A stretch of 64,000 nt of DNA from Cyprinodon diabolis. Taxonomy: Eukaryota; Chordata; Actinopteri; Cyprinodontiformes; Cyprinodontidae. The position numbers were made by a program, and so were the translations under genes. How positions within the stretch are numbered: the first letter of the stretch is position 1; each line of letters starts with the position of its first letter. Shown here in pieces: positions 11,552-22,740 of this stretch. The stretch lies in contig CM060083.1 in assembly GCA_030533445.1 (NCBI GenBank), positions 30,385,666-30,449,665 on the forward strand, read 5' to 3'. The notes under the pieces are model-generated. The model saw only the letters and a list, made by a program, of their open reading frames with translations, did no database searches and was not told where the DNA came from.

Positions 11552-12673
11552 CAACAACATCAAGATTAACAACTTTAAGAAGATTTGTGGATGTTTATGT
11601 GTAAGATATCAAAAATATACCTAGGATTGATGCAATATCAGCAAAACTGAAAAACTGTCACTGTTACCTGTGTGTCCAGGCACTTTTTGTGCCAACTATT
11701 GGGATTTCTATTTTGTCTCACTTTAGTATTTAGAGTGGAACCTGAAATAAGTTTATTTCAGCAGTTAAAAAGATGTCTGGAGGAAGAGTAGAGGCTTAGA
11801 ATACTTATCTGAGTTCTATCTTTATGCTAACCTAAATTAGCATTTTATTTGTGGATTATTTAACCAGAGGAAATAAGATAAGAATCTGCAAGCCCCGAGG
11901 TAACCTAACAGCTTTGAAAAGCTTTGACCAGAAGGAAGACTGGCATTGGCTACTCTGTATATATTAATCACCGTGGTTGCTGCATGTTAAATCCAAAGCC
12001 ACATTCAGATAATGCAAAATGAGAATGGGTGGTTATCCATACCTAGCTGTAATAAGCAGATCCTTCATTTGTATATGAAGTATGTGAATTTAGGGCAAGG
12101 GATTTAAAGAATGAGGGGGGATACTAATGCATTAAGAACAAAAAAACAGTTATGAGACAGAATTGTCACTACTAGGTAGTGGACCAGGGATCACCTAATA
12201 ATGAAATTATTAAATTTACATCAAAGTTAGCTAACTTGAAAGCTCCCTGTACTATGTGCAAAACTTAAAAACAGAAAAAAAGTTTAATGTGTGCATCAAG
12301 TCTGCAAAAAAAACAGAAAAAAATTATTCTAATAAGTATTTCACAAAAAAGTCTTGGTTGATGCACCAATTATATGAATCTGAAAAGTGGTGCAAAAACA
12401 AACATTTTTAGGAATAAAAATAAAATCACAGTGACTTAAAACTTAAAATTATCTTGTTGAAATTTATTTTTAATAGCAGAAAAAAAAGTTGAGCACAGCT
12501 AAGTTAAAAAGCATAAGTACTGTAAGATCACTTTAGGGTGCTGGAAAAGCAAATAATGTCATAAATCCATAGAGGAGACAAGCTCAAACCTTAGCATGCA
12601 GAAACATGAAGATTTTTAACTATTCAATATTAATTTTTAACCATTTTAATTATCATTGGAAAAATTCTACAAT
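11552..12673. other. Non-coding stretch, nothing recognised
   Basis: AT-rich, with several short A runs. No gene, RNA or repeat identified up to the Tc1 insertion. Confidence 0.55.
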
Positions 12674-12675
12674 TA

Positions 12676-14287
12676 CAGGTGCTGGTCATAAAATTAGAAT
12701 ATCATGAAAAAGTAGATTGATTTCAGTAATTCCATTTAAAAAGTGAAACTTGTATATTATATTCATACATTACATACAAACTCATATATTTCAGATGTTT
12801 ATTTTGTTTAATTTTGATGATTACAAATGACAACAAATGAAAATCTCAAATTCATCATATCAGAAAATTAGAATATTACTGAAGACCAATAAAAACAAAG
12901 GATTTATAGAAATGTTGGCCAACTGAAAAGTATGAACATGAAAAGTATGAGCATGTACAGCACTCAGTATTTAGTTGGGCCTCCTTTGGCCTGTATTACT
13001 GCAGCAATGCGGCGTGGCATGGAGTCGATCAGTCTGTGGCACTGCTCAGGTGTTATGATAGCCCAGGTTGCTCTAATAGTGGCTTTTAGCTCTTCTGAAT
13101 TGTTGGGTCTGGTGTATTGCATCTTCTTCTTCACAATACCCCATAGATTTTCTATGGGGTTAAGGTCAGGAGAGTTTGCTGGCCAATTAAGAACAGGGAT
13201 ACCATGGTCCCTCAACCAGGTACTGGTAGCTTTGGCACTGTGTGCAGGTGCCAAGTCCTGTTGGAAAATGAAATCTGCATCTCCAAAAAGTTGGTCAGCT
13301 GCAGGAAGCATGAAGTGCTCTAAAACTTCCTGGTATGTGGCTGCGTTGACCCTGGACCTCAGAAAACACAATGGACCAACACCAGCAGATGACATGGCAC
13401 CCCAAACCATCACTGACTGTGGAAACTTTACACTGGACTTCAAGCAACGTGGATGAAGTGCCTCTCTTCTTTTCCTCCAGACTCTGGGACCTTGATTTCC
13501 AAAGGAAATGCAAAATTTACTTTCATCAGAGAACATGACTTTGGACCACTCACCAGCAGTCCAGTCCTGTTTCTCTTTAGCCCAGGCAAGACGCTTCTGA
13601 CGCTGTCTGTGGTTCAAGAGTGGCTTGACACAAGGAATGCGACAGCAGAAACCCATGTCTTTCATACGTCTGTGTGTGGTGGTTCTTGAAGCACTCACTC
13701 CAGCTGCAGTCCACTCTTTGTGAATCTCCCCCACATTTTTGAATGGGTTTTGTTTCACAATCCTCTCCAGGGTGCGGTTATCTCTCTTGCTTGTACACTT
13801 TTTTCGACCACATCTTTTCCTTCCCTTCGCCTCTCTATTAATGTGCTTGGACACTGAGCTCTGTGAACAGCCAGCCTCTTTAGCGATGACCTTTTGTGTC
13901 TTGCCCTCCTTGTGCAAGGTGTCGATGGTCGTCTTTTGGACAACTGTCAAGTCAGCAGTCTTCCCCATGATTGTGTAGCCTATAGAACTAGACTGAAAGA
14001 CCATTTAAAGGCTTTTGCAGGTGGTTTGAGTTAATTAGCTGATTAGAGTGTGGCACCAGGGGCCATCAATTTTGAACCTTTTCACAATATTCTAATTTTC
14101 TGATATGATGAATTTGAGATTTTCATTTGTTGTCATTTGTAATCATCAAAATTAAACAAAATAAACATCTGAAATATATGAGTTTGTATGTAATGTATGA
14201 ATATAATATACAAGTTTCACTTTTTAAATGGAATTACTGAAATCAATCTACTTTTTCATGATATTCTAATTTTATGACCAGCACCTG
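12676..14287 (-). mobile_element. Full-length Tc1/mariner element, copy 1
   Basis: A complete 1,612-bp element inserted at TA (duplicated at 12674-12675 and 14288-14289). Both ends begin CAGGTGCTGGTCATAAAATT and form 202-bp inverted repeats (12676-12877 and 14086-14287). Inside each ITR the word AAAATTAGAATAT occurs twice, near the tip (12690-12702) and at the inner edge (12864-12876). This is the IR/DR arrangement in which transposase binds two sites per end. It carries one intact transposase gene on the minus strand. It is equal in length to copy 2 at 21127-22738 and nearly identical to it, so it is young. Confidence 0.96.
12964..13968 (-). CDS. Tc1-family transposase, DD34E, intact (copy 1)
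   Basis: A 334-residue cut-and-paste transposase that would bind the flanking ITRs and move the element into TA sites in nuclear DNA. The start chosen is the ATG giving MGKTADLTVVQK; an in-frame ATG 12 codons upstream is possible but is not typical of the family. The N-terminal third is a paired-like helix-turn-helix DNA-binding region. A basic GRKRCGRKK stretch follows at about residues 49-57 (GRPR/AT-hook and nuclear-localisation-like), then a second HTH. The catalytic domain has Asp148 (MFSDESKF), Asp238 (FQQD) and Glu273 (NPIENLW), with 34 residues between the last two. The frame is uninterrupted and ends GGPTKY, as is usual. It differs from copy 2 at four residues (Ala29, Leu203, Arg253, Asp315 here). 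The gene is the element's only one. Activity is plausible but untested. Confidence 0.95.
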   Translation of the reverse strand: MGKTADLTVVQKTTIDTLHKEGKTQKVIAKEAGCSQSSVSKHINREAKGRKRCGRKKCTSKRDNRTLERIVKQNPFKNVGEIHKEWTAAGVSASRTTTHRRMKDMGFCCRIPCVKPLLNHRQRQKRLAWAKEKQDWTAGEWSKVMFSDESKFCISFGNQGPRVWRKRREALHPRCLKSSVKFPQSVMVWGAMSSAGVGPLCFLRSRVNAATYQEVLEHFMLPAADQLFGDADFIFQQDLAPAHSAKATSTWLRDHGIPVLNWPANSPDLNPIENLWGIVKKKMQYTRPNNSEELKATIRATWAIITPEQCHRLIDSMPRRIAAVIQAKGGPTKY

Positions 14288-14289
14288 TA

Positions 14290-16929
14290 TATCATGTATC
14301 TATCATATTCGAAAGGTAAATATATAGTTACAGTTTGTCAACACCTCATTGATGGACCAGAAAGCCACGCTGCTTTTGGATGATTGGTGTTTCTAATGGA
14401 ACGCAGAGTGCAGCTGAAGAGCTTCTCACTATGAATTTATATTTCAGTCAATAATATCAACATAAAAAGGAGAATTTGTTACATAGTGAAGCTGTTTTGA
14501 GAGACGGGCATAACTCTGAAATAAACACAAGCTTTATGTGTTTTTATGAATCTAAATAAATTGATCTGACAAATACTTTCAACACTAAAACTGTTCTTGT
14601 GTCTTGAAGCTACCAGCCATAGCTATACATTAAGATGCTGCTAACATGGAGCTAACACTCCTCCTGGCTAAAGTGGTTTCATATCATTGGCTTCTTTAGG
14701 ATTCAGTTATACCTCATAGATGCATTGAAAGGTGGTGCACAAAGTCTCCATCTAAAAGGTAGTGATTTCAACAAATAATCTTCAAAAGAATAACATATAA
14801 TATATCATGGAAACAGTCTAATAGCGTTCTCAAAATTTCACAGGTCACTTCCAATACAAATAAGAGCTGGAAGTCAGTACTGTAACCCAATCTGCTCTAA
14901 AGATGGACTGCTGTCAACAAAAACACGACTCAAAGGACAACCTGGACATTCTTTCAGTATTTTTCCCACAGGAGGCTGTCAAGGTCTGCAGGAGAAACAT
15001 TTCACAGCAGACTGATGGAGGGATTAAGTTTGGTCAAGAGGAGGAGCAAAGAGAGACTATCCCTGAGGTGTCACAAACAATGTTGTCTGACATGACCTGA
15101 TGCTGGGCATGCTAAACCAAAGCGCCAATCCTGTTCAAACATGGGGATATGGAGGAACTTAGAATGTAAAAACAAACCATCTCATTGTGAGTGACATGCA
15201 GGCCTCTCGTATTTCTTAACTGGATATTTGATTAGACAAATACAGTTTAAGGACTTTAGCGCAGCTTAAACCACATACTTAAATGGAGTAGTTTTATTAA
15301 AACCACTACTCAGTTTTCCCCAGATAAAAGGCTCTTTGAAATCTAAGCAAAAGTGAAGAAGGCCATTCACAATTCCCACATAATTATTTTTTCCCTACCC
15401 TTCAAACTTCAAGGATTGTTGCAAAAACCAAAGTAGTTCACTCTTTGTTAGAGAAATTACTATATAATTAGGATATCTGCAAAACTATTACTTGTGATAG
15501 ATATCATGGTATGACTAAAATTTCAGAAAAATATGGCAGTGATCATAAGGAGACGATAACCAGAGTAATTTGAAATAAGCAAATAAATATGAAGAAGTAA
15601 ACAAAAATCTTTAATCGTAACCATGAAACAGTTACTTTAAAACTGCTTTATCCTGCAGAGATTGAGGTGCTGCTATGTATTTGGTTATGTTTGCATTAAT
15701 TTATAAGAAAAATGTAGCATCCTATGGACAATTACATTGACTGCACCAAGTTAAGTCTGCAATGCTTAGCTTATATCGTAGTTATTTTGTTACTGAACTC
15801 TAGGAGTAATTAGGTTCATTTTAAGGTTCACCGCTGTTCCATATTTCTCCATTTAGCTTTTAAGGTTATCAAAAAGATTGTCTTTTTTTCGCTTAATAAT
15901 AACTGAAGGAATCAAATACCACATGTGATGTTTAAATAGGTTTGGTCTGTGTAAGAGATTTTTGTTGATGACCTGAAGAATTTATGTGCAGAAAATGGCA
16001 GCAGAAAATGCTTACATAAATTGATAGTTATGTGATACCAACATACAATTGCCTAAAGTATAACATAAAATGGCCCACAAGTGGAGCAGAAAGGAAAAAT
16101 TTCAATATCCAAGAGCCACATTGTAAGGCAACTAAACTGTACGTGGTTTGAGTATGCTAACAATAGGGTGACATGAAGGATGAAGTAATTAAAATTCAGT
16201 GGAAATATAAATATCAAAAGCAGAGCTGTCAGAGCAGACAGACTCTGGCTGCCTACTGAGTAAAAAAAAAAAAAAAAAAAAAAAGGTGAGGCCATGCTGG
16301 CAAGAGTTGACAACCCTTGTAAAGCTTCACATTTGGACGTGTGGTAAAGGAGGTGGTGTGTATGTGTAGATGTTTTTTGTGTGGAGTTGGAGAGCTTTGT
16401 GCTGTCAAAGCTGTAAAAGCCTAGGATGAGAAATGGAAGGAAAAAAAGGATAAAACCATTGCCAGCAGATAATGTCACTCAGTCTTTGTGTTTAGGAGCG
16501 AGTTTTTCAGAGCTGGCTAATATTTGAATATTATGCATAAAAGCTCTGGGGAGTAGAGGGAAGGAACAGCGGCCAGGACTAACCTTCTCTTCAGAAGCAT
16601 TGGATGTAAAACAAGTCATTGTTGTGGCACTGAAAAACTGTCAATTAGATTTTACAAGTCTGGATGGCCAAAAATGACACCTTTATGAACATGCAGTAGT
16701 TTTATAATAATCCACTCACAAACAAAAATTACCCAAACCTCATTTTTGTGGAATTTAATCTAACCAGAGATATTATTTGCACCTAAGATATCTTCATAAA
16801 TGAAACCAAAGCTTTAACTGGGAAAATACCCTTTCAGCTTAGCTTTTACTATGAATAAAACTGTTTATTTATAATATAGATTTTTCGATGGTGCCTTTCA
16901 AAATGATTGATAACTCTAGAACATGTTTT
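14290..16929. other. Non-coding stretch, nothing recognised
   Basis: About 2.6 kb without gene or clear repeat, apart from an A23 tract at 16262-16284. The open frames are short, and the 141-codon minus-strand frame at 16053-16478 reads through that tract. Confidence 0.5.
16262..16284. repeat. A23 homopolymer
   Basis: An uninterrupted run of 23 A residues. There is no recognisable retroposon body on its 5' side. Confidence 0.9.
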
Positions 16930-17520
16930 TTATCATAGCAACTATAAATATCAATGTATTTTAATTCCGATTTATGTGACAGTACAACACATTTTCAACT
17001 GAGAGGAAAGTGATACATGGCTTTATTTCTTGGGTTTACAATTCTTTTTTACATGCAAACATTTAAGTATGTGAAGGATAGTTAATCCAACCCTTCTTAC
17101 ACAGTTCTTTTTGGAGCTCATTTAAATGGGAAAAACTGCTATAAATTCAGATTTACATTAAGACTTTGAGTTGGCCATTCTAAAAAAGAAAACAGCTTTG
17201 ATCTACATTTACATTGCAGCTCTGATTTCATTTACATGAAGGGTTTTTATCCTGCTAGAAGGCGAACATCAGACCCAGTCAAGAGTCTTCTGTAGCTTCC
17301 AACAGGTTTTCTTGCAGGATTATCCTATATTTAGGTCAGTCCATTACATTCTGACCAGTTTACTGAAGAAAAGCCTCCCTACACCATGATTCTACAATCG
17401 TGTCTGAAACAGTTTTAGTTGTCTCCCACTGATGGGGTGTTGTGTAGAATGTAATTTTTATTTTAATGTTTATGACCAGATCACCCTGTGTCAAATATGT
17501 CTGCTGATCTTAAAGCAGGG
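16930..17520 (-). pseudogene. Decayed Tc1-like element (relic B)
   Basis: On the minus strand this is an eroded copy of the same Tc1-like family as the relic at 8095-8690. Both share AGAAAACCTGTTGGAAGC... GACT...TGACTGG... CTAGCAGGAT in the same order, reaching the second catalytic Asp region. At 16955-17080 the sequence resembles the ITR (TTATGTGACAGTACAACAC). Towards 17400-17520 it continues into the region around CATGATTCTACAATCG and GACCAGATCACC, which lies N-terminal in the transposase. Stops and indels abound, so there is no functional product. Confidence 0.6.
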
Positions 17521-20128
17521 CTTTTTAAGGGCAAATGGGGCACACAGAAGCAAACATTGTTTTTTAAGTGATGAGGCAAATCATTGTTTCAAAAAAAGAT
17601 AATGATTATTATCCTATTTATTACTGACAACACTTTTAAAGACAGAAACCCAACAGAAGCCAGAGTGCCACAAATGCCCCTTTCCACGTATTTAACCCAA
17701 TGGTTTCTGAAATTATTCTCTAATAAAATGGAAAATAACTTCTGAGAATGTAATTGAGCTGCCATGTATGCTTACCATCACTGTCAAAGCACAACCAGGT
17801 GCTCCAAGTACCCAAGAGATGGCTATTTCTTCCCTTCTTTATTATAATTAATCGTTTTGCAGTAGATGACATGCCACATTTGTTTATGAGCTCAGTGTGA
17901 TTTGATAGAGAAAAAAACAGGATGAGGGAGGAAGGAGTGAAGCTACTGACCCCTACAACTTGAACGTCGCATTTACATTCATTAGCTCTATCAGGCAGTC
18001 TTCCTAAATCTCTCCATCATAAATGATGAATGAGTGAGGTGGCTGAATAGCCACTGGGATCACCAAGAGCCACAGAATAGATACATTTTACTGATATAAA
18101 TTATTCATGTGAGCTTCATCCTGGAAAACATCATCTGACTGGTTCTTGAGGAGTAGCTGTGCTAAAGATTATGCAAATGTTGATCACCCATAATTAAATA
18201 TAATTGCAGTGCATATGTTTGTGAAGCTCTTAACAATCATTGCTTCAACTTGAAAGTCTTATCAAGAAGACAAGATGAGCGAATCAGCACCTGTGCAGGG
18301 GACAGGACATGCGATGAACAGAGGGGAAATGAATGAGATCAATGTTCTGGTCTTTCCAGGAGGCATTGTATTGGAAATTAAAATGAAAAAAAAAGAAGAG
18401 AAAACAATGGGGATCATGAATGTTTCATGGGAAAGTATTTATTGCTCCTTCATGTGCTGCTTGATCTGGTTATTCTGCCCTTTCTGTCAACTGTCAAACC
18501 CTTGCCCAACGCTCTGAGTCAAAAGCAGGCTGTCAAGTTCAAAACAGGCCGGAGAGTGTGACAGTAACTCAATTACTAAAATACGAACTATAATCAACTG
18601 GGCAACAGGGAATATCAGCATCTGTGCAGGACAAAAGAACAAGGCACAACACTCTTTCCAGAATACCCTTGCAATTACACCAAATGTTTAAGACCTTGGA
18701 GTCATTAAGGCAGCATTTTATGAGCAAAAGGCCCGAGGAGCAAATTGTTTGACATTATTTGGTACAGATGTACAATGGCACCTTACAATTTCACTCTTGT
18801 TAGCAGGTCATCTTTAATTCACTTACAAGGGCAGGATACCAAATAAGAAACCAACAATAATGGCACTTTTGACTTGCCTTAACCTCATCTACTCAGTTAC
18901 AGTCTAATCAATAGTCTCAATAAAAAGGGTAAACAATGATACCAAGGTTTCAAATAGGCTTAAACATCAACACAAAGCCAAGGCTGTTGATTCCCAAAGC
19001 ATTGAAAAGACAGACATGGCCTGAGGGGCTAAAACACTGGACACAAACACAGCTCTAATCAATTGATATGGATCCAATGCAAATACACTTATGAAACCTC
19101 CTTCTTTCATGCATAGATGTTAAGTGATGACAAGATAAGTGCCAATAAGGTCAAACAGAAAAAATTCGGAATATCAAAAACATTCATGACAACTGGAACA
19201 CACGGCTAATTAAGACATGTAAAAAGACAAAACATTTATCATGTTAAAAATGCTAATGAGGTTATTATTTTAATTGTCCCTGTTTGCAATAGAAGCAACA
19301 CATCCAAGCTTTGAGAAGCAACAGCAGAAATAGGGGAAAATCACAATTTCCTTCCCTTTCATAAAGAGAAACATAAATCTTTCTGCAGTCTCCATGAACT
19401 GCTTTCTCTATTCCATATTCATATACTATTCTGCAGATGAAATGGCCTATATCCTAAAGAATAAAAGCCTGTGGTAACCCCCCCCCCCCCCCCCAAAAAA
19501 AAACAAAACAAAAAAAACAGGATAAGGGTTCTCCAAAGTATTCAACTGTGCATTCAAAACATCCTTCCTTACTTGTCTTTGTTTTGTTGAGCTAAATTAT
19601 AGGTATCTTAACCTGTTAGAAAAGAAATCTGTGTTTTGAAAAATACATTTCATTCAAACTGAATAGGAATGTTTTGCACAATCATGAAGATGAGGTAGCA
19701 GTGTTGAAAGAAGATGTGTCCCAAGACAAAATGTATTCAAGCTGTTGCTTTTCTAGGCTATCTCTAAGCCTGAGGAGATTTATGATTTTATCATTAGGGT
19801 ATGCTGAATACATTTGATATACAAAGTCTGCCTGCTGTGATGTGGCAGAGCTTTTACAGTGAAAAATGTGCAAGATTAAAAGAAAGTATGCAGGTTTTAT
19901 GCCACGGTGGATCTTCGAAGAAAGGCTCTTTAAACCCAAATACATTTTATTCTTCTTTTCCCTTAGGGTGGACGAGATACCTAATAATCAATGGAAGTAG
20001 AACACCAATAGAACTAAAAACACTTGTAGACACACATCTTTTTTGTTTGTTTTGTGATCAAAAGACACAGTAAACATAAAACATAGCCTTACAACTAAAA
20101 CTCACGGGGAAATAGGAACAGTGGTGCA
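17521..20128. other. Non-coding stretch, nothing recognised
   Basis: No gene supported. The sequence is repeat-poor apart from the C17A9 tract. A stretch around 17,760-18,240 with TAATTA/ATTA words looks less random than its surroundings, but nothing can be named. Confidence 0.45.
19478..19503. repeat. C17-A9 homopolymer junction
   Basis: C17 (19478-19494) is followed immediately by A9 (19495-19503) and further A-rich sequence. It is a likely slippage hotspot and a weak point of the sequence. Confidence 0.9.
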
Positions 20129-20369
20129 TGTCATTTTCAGCCCACTCGTTTCTTCTGGTTGCAAAACGTCAGGCATGAGAGGAATTTTGATTTGCAAAAT
20201 GGAAGTTTGAGAAAACTAACAAACAAATTGGAAAGGGAAAGCCAAGAACATCCAAGGATTGTGGCATAAATGCGGACCAAGATGAAGGATATTTTAGAAT
20301 TCTAGGCTGATGACTGGATTGATTACTTATTTCATTCTCCTGCCTACCTCCACCCAGTTTCTCATTACC

Positions 20370-21007
20370 GCTCATCTTCCACCTGTTCCAGCTTTTATTT
20401 AAACTGCTTACTCCCAGTCATCAGTGCCAGATTATTCTTGAGCATCTGTTGTGAGAGTTTTCTACTGTAACTGATTGTGTCCTGATTATCTGATCCTTAC
20501 CCGTTCTGTCTTTGGACCTCTGAGCCTGCCTGTGCCTTTTCTTATCTGTTTGTCTGACCTGTCTTCGGACTCCTGCTGAATTCTACTTGTGGACTGTACC
20601 TGCATCTGCCTCCTGACATCACCCTCTGGATTGTCCTGCCTTCCTTCGTCTGCTTTGATCTGATCGTCTGTCAGTTCTGCAGTCTTCAAGGCTTCAGTGT
20701 CTGGAACTCTCTGTGTAGCTACAGGTGCGTCTTGTCCGCTGACTGGCTGGTATGAACCTCAATCTCTGGGCATGGACTGAACTCTAAAACCATGTTAATG
20801 ACTCATATGTTCATAATCATCCTCCGTGAGATTTTTGTGGTCACAACCATATTTCTCTCCTGGAGAGATTCCTGCCTTTGACGTCCTAGCTGCTGCTACT
20901 ACAGATCTGCAGTAGCAGCATCCTTTTGTTTTTAAATAAACTATTTTTGAGTAATCCCAATGTCAGTCTTGCCTTCAATACTGGGTCCCCTGTTCTGGGT
21001 CCTGACA
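20370..21007 (+). mobile_element. LTR-like block, probable solo LTR
   Basis: This pyrimidine-rich block has the organisation of a fish Ty3/Gypsy-type LTR. A TATA-like TTTTATTTAAACTGC lies at about 20391, followed by CCTG/CTGCC-rich sequence. AATAAA occurs at about 20936 within TTTAAATAAACTATTTTTGAG, and a terminal ...GGTCCTGACA ends at 21007. The left boundary is unclear. TGTCA at 20129-20133 would pair with the terminal TGACA and make an 879-bp LTR, but I see no matching target duplication. No gag or pol sequence adjoins it, hence solo LTR or fragment. A 3' UTR-like remnant is the alternative. Confidence 0.45.
20891..20920. repeat. 10-bp inverted repeat inside LTR-like block
   Basis: TGCTGCTACT and AGTAGCAGCA flank a 10-nt loop that itself contains the palindrome AGATCT. 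It sits just upstream of the AATAAA signal of the LTR-like block, where a stem in the transcript could matter for polyadenylation (inference). Confidence 0.85.
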
Positions 21008-21126
21008 ACAGGAGTCTCCATTAATATGCAAAAAGACGTGGATAGTGTTGGGGTGGGATAGTTGGCATGACTCTGAGTCACCTGGAGAAAAAGGAAAAAC
21101 ACCTATAAAGTTGCAGACTGGATGTA

Positions 21127-22738
21127 CAGGTGCTGGTCATAAAATTAGAATATCATGAAAAAGTAGATTGATTTCAGTAATTCCATTTAAAAAGTGAAAC
21201 TTGTATATTATATTCATACATTACATACAAACTCATATATTTCAGATGTTTATTTTGTTTAATTTTGATGATTACAAATGACAACAAATGAAAATCTCAA
21301 ATTCATCATATCAGAAAATTAGAATATTGTGAAAAGGTTCAAAATTGATGGCCCCTGGTGCCACACTCTAATCAGCTAATTAACTCAAACCACCTGCAAA
21401 AGCCTTTAAATGGTCTTTCAGTCTAGTTCTATAGGCTACACAATCATGGGGAAGACTGCTGACTTGACAGTTGTCCAAAAGACGACCATCGACACCTTGC
21501 ACAAGGAGGGCAAGACACAAAAGGTCATCGGTAAAGAGGCTGGCTGTTCACAGAGCTCAGTGTCCAAGCACATTAATAGAGAGGCGAAGGGAAGGAAAAG
21601 ATGTGGTCGAAAAAAGTGTACAAGCAAGAGAGATAACCGCACCCTGGAGAGGATTGTGAAACAAAACCCATTCAAAAATGTGGGGGAGATTCACAAAGAG
21701 TGGACTGCAGCTGGAGTGAGTGCTTCAAGAACCACCACACACAGACGTATGAAAGACATGGGTTTCTGCTGTCGCATTCCTTGTGTCAAGCCACTCTTGA
21801 ACCACAGACAGCGTCAGAAGCGTCTTGCCTGGGCTAAAGAGAAACAGGACTGGACTGCTGGTGAGTGGTCCAAAGTCATGTTCTCTGATGAAAGTAAATT
21901 TTGCATTTCCTTTGGAAATCAAGGTCCCAGAGTCTGGAGGAAAAGAAGAGAGGCACTTCATCCACGTTGCTTGAAGTCCAGTGTAAAGTTTCCACAGTCA
22001 GTGATGGTTTGGGGTGCCATGTCATCTGCTGGTGTTGGTCCATTGTGTTTTCGGAGGTCCAGGGTCAACGCAGCCACATACCAGGAAGTTTTAGAGCACT
22101 TCATGCTTCCTGCAGCTGACCAACTTTTTGGAGATGCAGATTTCATTTTCCAACAGGACTTGGCACCTGCACACAGTGCCAAAGCTACCAGTACCTGGTT
22201 GAAGGACCATGGTATCCCTGTTCTTAATTGGCCAGCAAACTCTCCTGACCTTAACCCCATAGAAAATCTATGGGGTATTGTGAAGAAGAAGATGCAATAC
22301 ACCAGACCCAACAATTCAGAAGAGCTAAAAGCCACTATTAGAGCAACCTGGGCTATCATAACACCTGAGCAGTGCCACAGACTGATCAACTCCATGCCAC
22401 GCCGCATTGCTGCAGTAATACAGGCCAAAGGAGGCCCAACTAAATACTGAGTGCTGTACATGCTCATACTTTTCATGTTCATACTTTTCAGTTGGCCAAC
22501 ATTTCTATAAATCCTTTGTTTTTATTGGTCTTCAGTAATATTCTAATTTTCTGATATGATGAATTTGAGATTTTCATTTGTTGTCATTTGTAATCATCAA
22601 AATTAAACAAAATAAACATCTGAAATATATGAGTTTGTATGTAATGTATGAATATAATATACAAGTTTCACTTTTTAAATGGAATTACTGAAATCAATCT
22701 ACTTTTTCATGATATTCTAATTTTATGACCAGCACCTG
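21127..22738 (+). mobile_element. Full-length Tc1/mariner element, copy 2
   Basis: A complete 1,612-bp element with TA duplications at 21125-21126 and 22739-22740 and 202-bp inverted repeats (21127-21328 and 22537-22738). The paired AAAATTAGAATAT words lie at 21141-21153 and 21315-21327. Orientation is opposite to copy 1, 6.8 kb away. Same length and near identity imply that both are recent insertions from one source lineage. The transposase gene is intact and on the plus strand. A short leader lies between the inner ITR edge and the gene; AATAAA occurs inside the right ITR and could serve as the polyadenylation signal. Confidence 0.96.
21446..22450 (+). CDS. Tc1-family transposase, DD34E, intact (copy 2)
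   Basis: A 334-residue transposase that would excise and insert this element and copy 1, whose ends are the same. Start, paired-like DNA-binding region, basic linker (GRKRCGRKK, about 49-57) and catalytic triad (Asp148, Asp238, Glu273; 34-residue spacing) are as in copy 1. Four residues differ: Gly29, Arg203, Lys253 and Asn315 here. Arg203 lies between the first two catalytic Asp residues; Gly29 lies in the first DNA-binding helix region. None removes a catalytic residue, and there is no frameshift or stop. Which of the two states is ancestral at each site cannot be told from two copies. Confidence 0.95.
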   Translation: MGKTADLTVVQKTTIDTLHKEGKTQKVIGKEAGCSQSSVSKHINREAKGRKRCGRKKCTSKRDNRTLERIVKQNPFKNVGEIHKEWTAAGVSASRTTTHRRMKDMGFCCRIPCVKPLLNHRQRQKRLAWAKEKQDWTAGEWSKVMFSDESKFCISFGNQGPRVWRKRREALHPRCLKSSVKFPQSVMVWGAMSSAGVGPLCFRRSRVNAATYQEVLEHFMLPAADQLFGDADFIFQQDLAPAHSAKATSTWLKDHGIPVLNWPANSPDLNPIENLWGIVKKKMQYTRPNNSEELKATIRATWAIITPEQCHRLINSMPRRIAAVIQAKGGPTKY

Positions 22739-22740
22739 TA

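Noticed and set aside
12025..12060. GGTTATCCATACCTAGCTGTAA resembling a miR-9 hairpin arm
   Set aside because: It differs from the miR-9 arm at several positions and has an insertion, and I see no complementary arm next to it.
12932..13456. 174-codon plus-strand frame inside Tc1 copy 1 (and its twin at 21958-22482)
   Set aside because: It lies antisense to the intact transposase and exists in both copies only because the copies are nearly identical.
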